The notes below the pieces were generated by a model. The model saw only the letters and a list, made by a program, of their open reading frames with translations. It ran no database searches and was not told the origin of the DNA. From Acidobacteriota bacterium (lineage in GTDB: Bacteria; Acidobacteriota; Vicinamibacteria; Vicinamibacterales; UBA2999), in NCBI GenBank assembly GCA_013140775.1, contig JABFSA010000067.1:1-33835 (forward strand): 33,835 nucleotides of DNA, written 5' to 3'. The position numbers and the translations under genes were made by a program. This document shows, in pieces, positions 33,051 to 33,835 of this stretch (position 1 is its first letter; the number at the start of each line of letters is the position of its first letter).

Positions 33051-33835
33051 TCAGCGTGCCAGCAGCAGGCGCGATGGGTCTTCTACGTATTCTTTGACGG
33101 CGACGAGGAACTGCACGGCCTCGCGTCCGTCGATCAATCGATGATCGTACGTGAGCGCCACGTACATCATCGGACGGATCACGACGGCGCCTTTCATGGC
33201 AATCGGACGATCCTGGATCTGATGAAGGCCGAGGATGGCGACCTGCGGCACGTTCAGGATCGGCGTGCTCAATAGAGACCCGAACACACCGCCATTCGTA
33301 ATCGTGAACGTCCCGCCCCTTAGATCCTCGAGTGTCAATGTGCCGTCCGTCGCACGAGCGGCACAGTTTCTGACGCCCGTTTCGATATCCGCGAAGGACA
33401 TGCGATCGGCATCTCGCAGCACAGGAACCACGAGGCCGCCTTCAGCCGCGACGGCGACGCCGATGTCGTAGTAGTGCTTCAGCACCACCTCGTCTCCCTG
33501 GATCTCGGCGTTCAGCTGCGGGAAGGTTCGGAGCGCGGCGATGCTCGCATTGACGAAAAACGCGGTGAGTCCAAGGTTCACGCCGTGACGCTGCTTGAAG
33601 TTCTCCTTCGCGCGCGCGCGCAATTCCATCACGGCGGTCATGTCGATTTCATTGAACGTCGTGAGCATCGCTGCCGTTTGCTGCGCCTCGAGCAAACGAC
33701 GGGCGATGGTCTGCCGACGCCTGGACATCCGGACGCGTTCCTCCATGCGACCCTTGCCGGGTGATGCCTCTGGAGCGCGCTGTGGGGATTCGGGTGCTGG
33801 GGCTGCGGCAGGCGGGGGCGTGGGCGCGGCCGCGC
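33051..33835 (-). CDS. sucB: Dihydrolipoyllysine-residue succinyltransferase (E2), catalytic part, runs off right edge
   Basis: The E2 subunit of a 2-oxoacid dehydrogenase complex, most like 2-oxoglutarate dehydrogenase. It moves the acyl group from lipoyl-lysine to CoA. Visible are an Ala/Pro/Glu-rich linker (33747-33835), [20 protein letters not shown] at the entry to the catalytic domain, [61 protein letters not shown] (typical of succinyl transfer) and the catalytic [12 protein letters not shown]. The frame is open through the window edge, so the lipoyl and peripheral-subunit domains lie outside. An internal ATG at 33746 is not the start. Confidence 0.92.
   Translation of the reverse strand, partial: AAAPTPPPAAAPAPESPQRAPEASPGKGRMEERVRMSRRRQTIARRLLEAQQTAAMLTTFNEIDMTAVMELRARAKENFKQRHGVNLGLTAFFVNASIAALRTFPQLNAEIQGDEVVLKHYYDIGVAVAAEGGLVVPVLRDADRMSFADIETGVRNCAARATDGTLTLEDLRGGTFTITNGGVFGSLLSTPILNVPQVAILGLHQIQDRPIAMKGAVVIRPMMYVALTYDHRLIDGREAVQFLVAVKEYVEDPSRLLLAR

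Noticed and set aside
1..33835. CRISPR array, tRNA, rRNA, prophage or integrase
   Set aside because: No regularly spaced repeats, no tRNA-like cloverleaf ends and no phage structural or integrase motifs were seen on reading. The only mobile-type gene is the RAYT.

Overview
The window is a high-GC, densely coded bacterial chromosome segment with almost no intergenic DNA. Gram-negative cell architecture is clear from a TonB-dependent receptor, lipoproteins and flagellar M-ring genes. The mix of flagella, sigma-54 regulators, a RAYT transposase, GACTCGG-type palindromes and a kinase-like lipoprotein family that I associate with Acidobacteriota suggests an acidobacterium, possibly class Vicinamibacteria. 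The taxonomic call is inference from remembered family distribution, not a search.

Layout. (1) 1-5060, minus strand: the flagellar basal-body operon flgB-flgC-fliE-fliF-fliG-fliH-fliI. FliI is cut by the window edge, and its reading departs from the family exactly at the Walker A loop. (2) 5350-15751: a signalling block holding a single-domain receiver, an NtrC-type sigma-54 activator, a histidine-kinase-like protein with a ruined ATP site, a GGDEF diguanylate cyclase, a CHASE8-type hybrid kinase divergent from a YfiR-like protein plus TonB receptor, and an EAL-HDOD protein. Motility and cyclic-di-GMP are the common theme. (3) 15823-23536: a probable uncharacterised biosynthetic locus with GTP cyclohydrolase II, a membrane sulfatase-like protein, DoxX, a CDP-alcohol phosphatidyltransferase, a BchC-like dehydrogenase, a PTPS-like protein lacking its catalytic triad, a GT4 glycosyltransferase and two SAM methyltransferases. 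My reading is that it makes a glycosylated, methylated compound derived from GTP (pterin or pyrimidine type), perhaps membrane linked. This is the best candidate for an undescribed system. (4) 23576-28763: a RAYT transposase, an exported EEP-family hydrolase, a nitronate-monooxygenase-like enzyme, an ABC exporter and a PmtA-like methyltransferase. (5) 28784-32871: a decayed EEP pseudogene, a lipoprotein with a protein-kinase-like signature, a radical SAM protein, an EEP/nucleotidyltransferase pair and a tiny membrane protein. (6) 33051-33835: the catalytic end of a 2-oxo acid dehydrogenase E2 subunit, running off the right edge.

No tRNA, rRNA, CRISPR array or riboswitch was recognised. No gene-free stretch exceeds 300 bases. 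The longest, 5061-5349, holds only a weak sigma-54-like promoter candidate for the flagellar operon.
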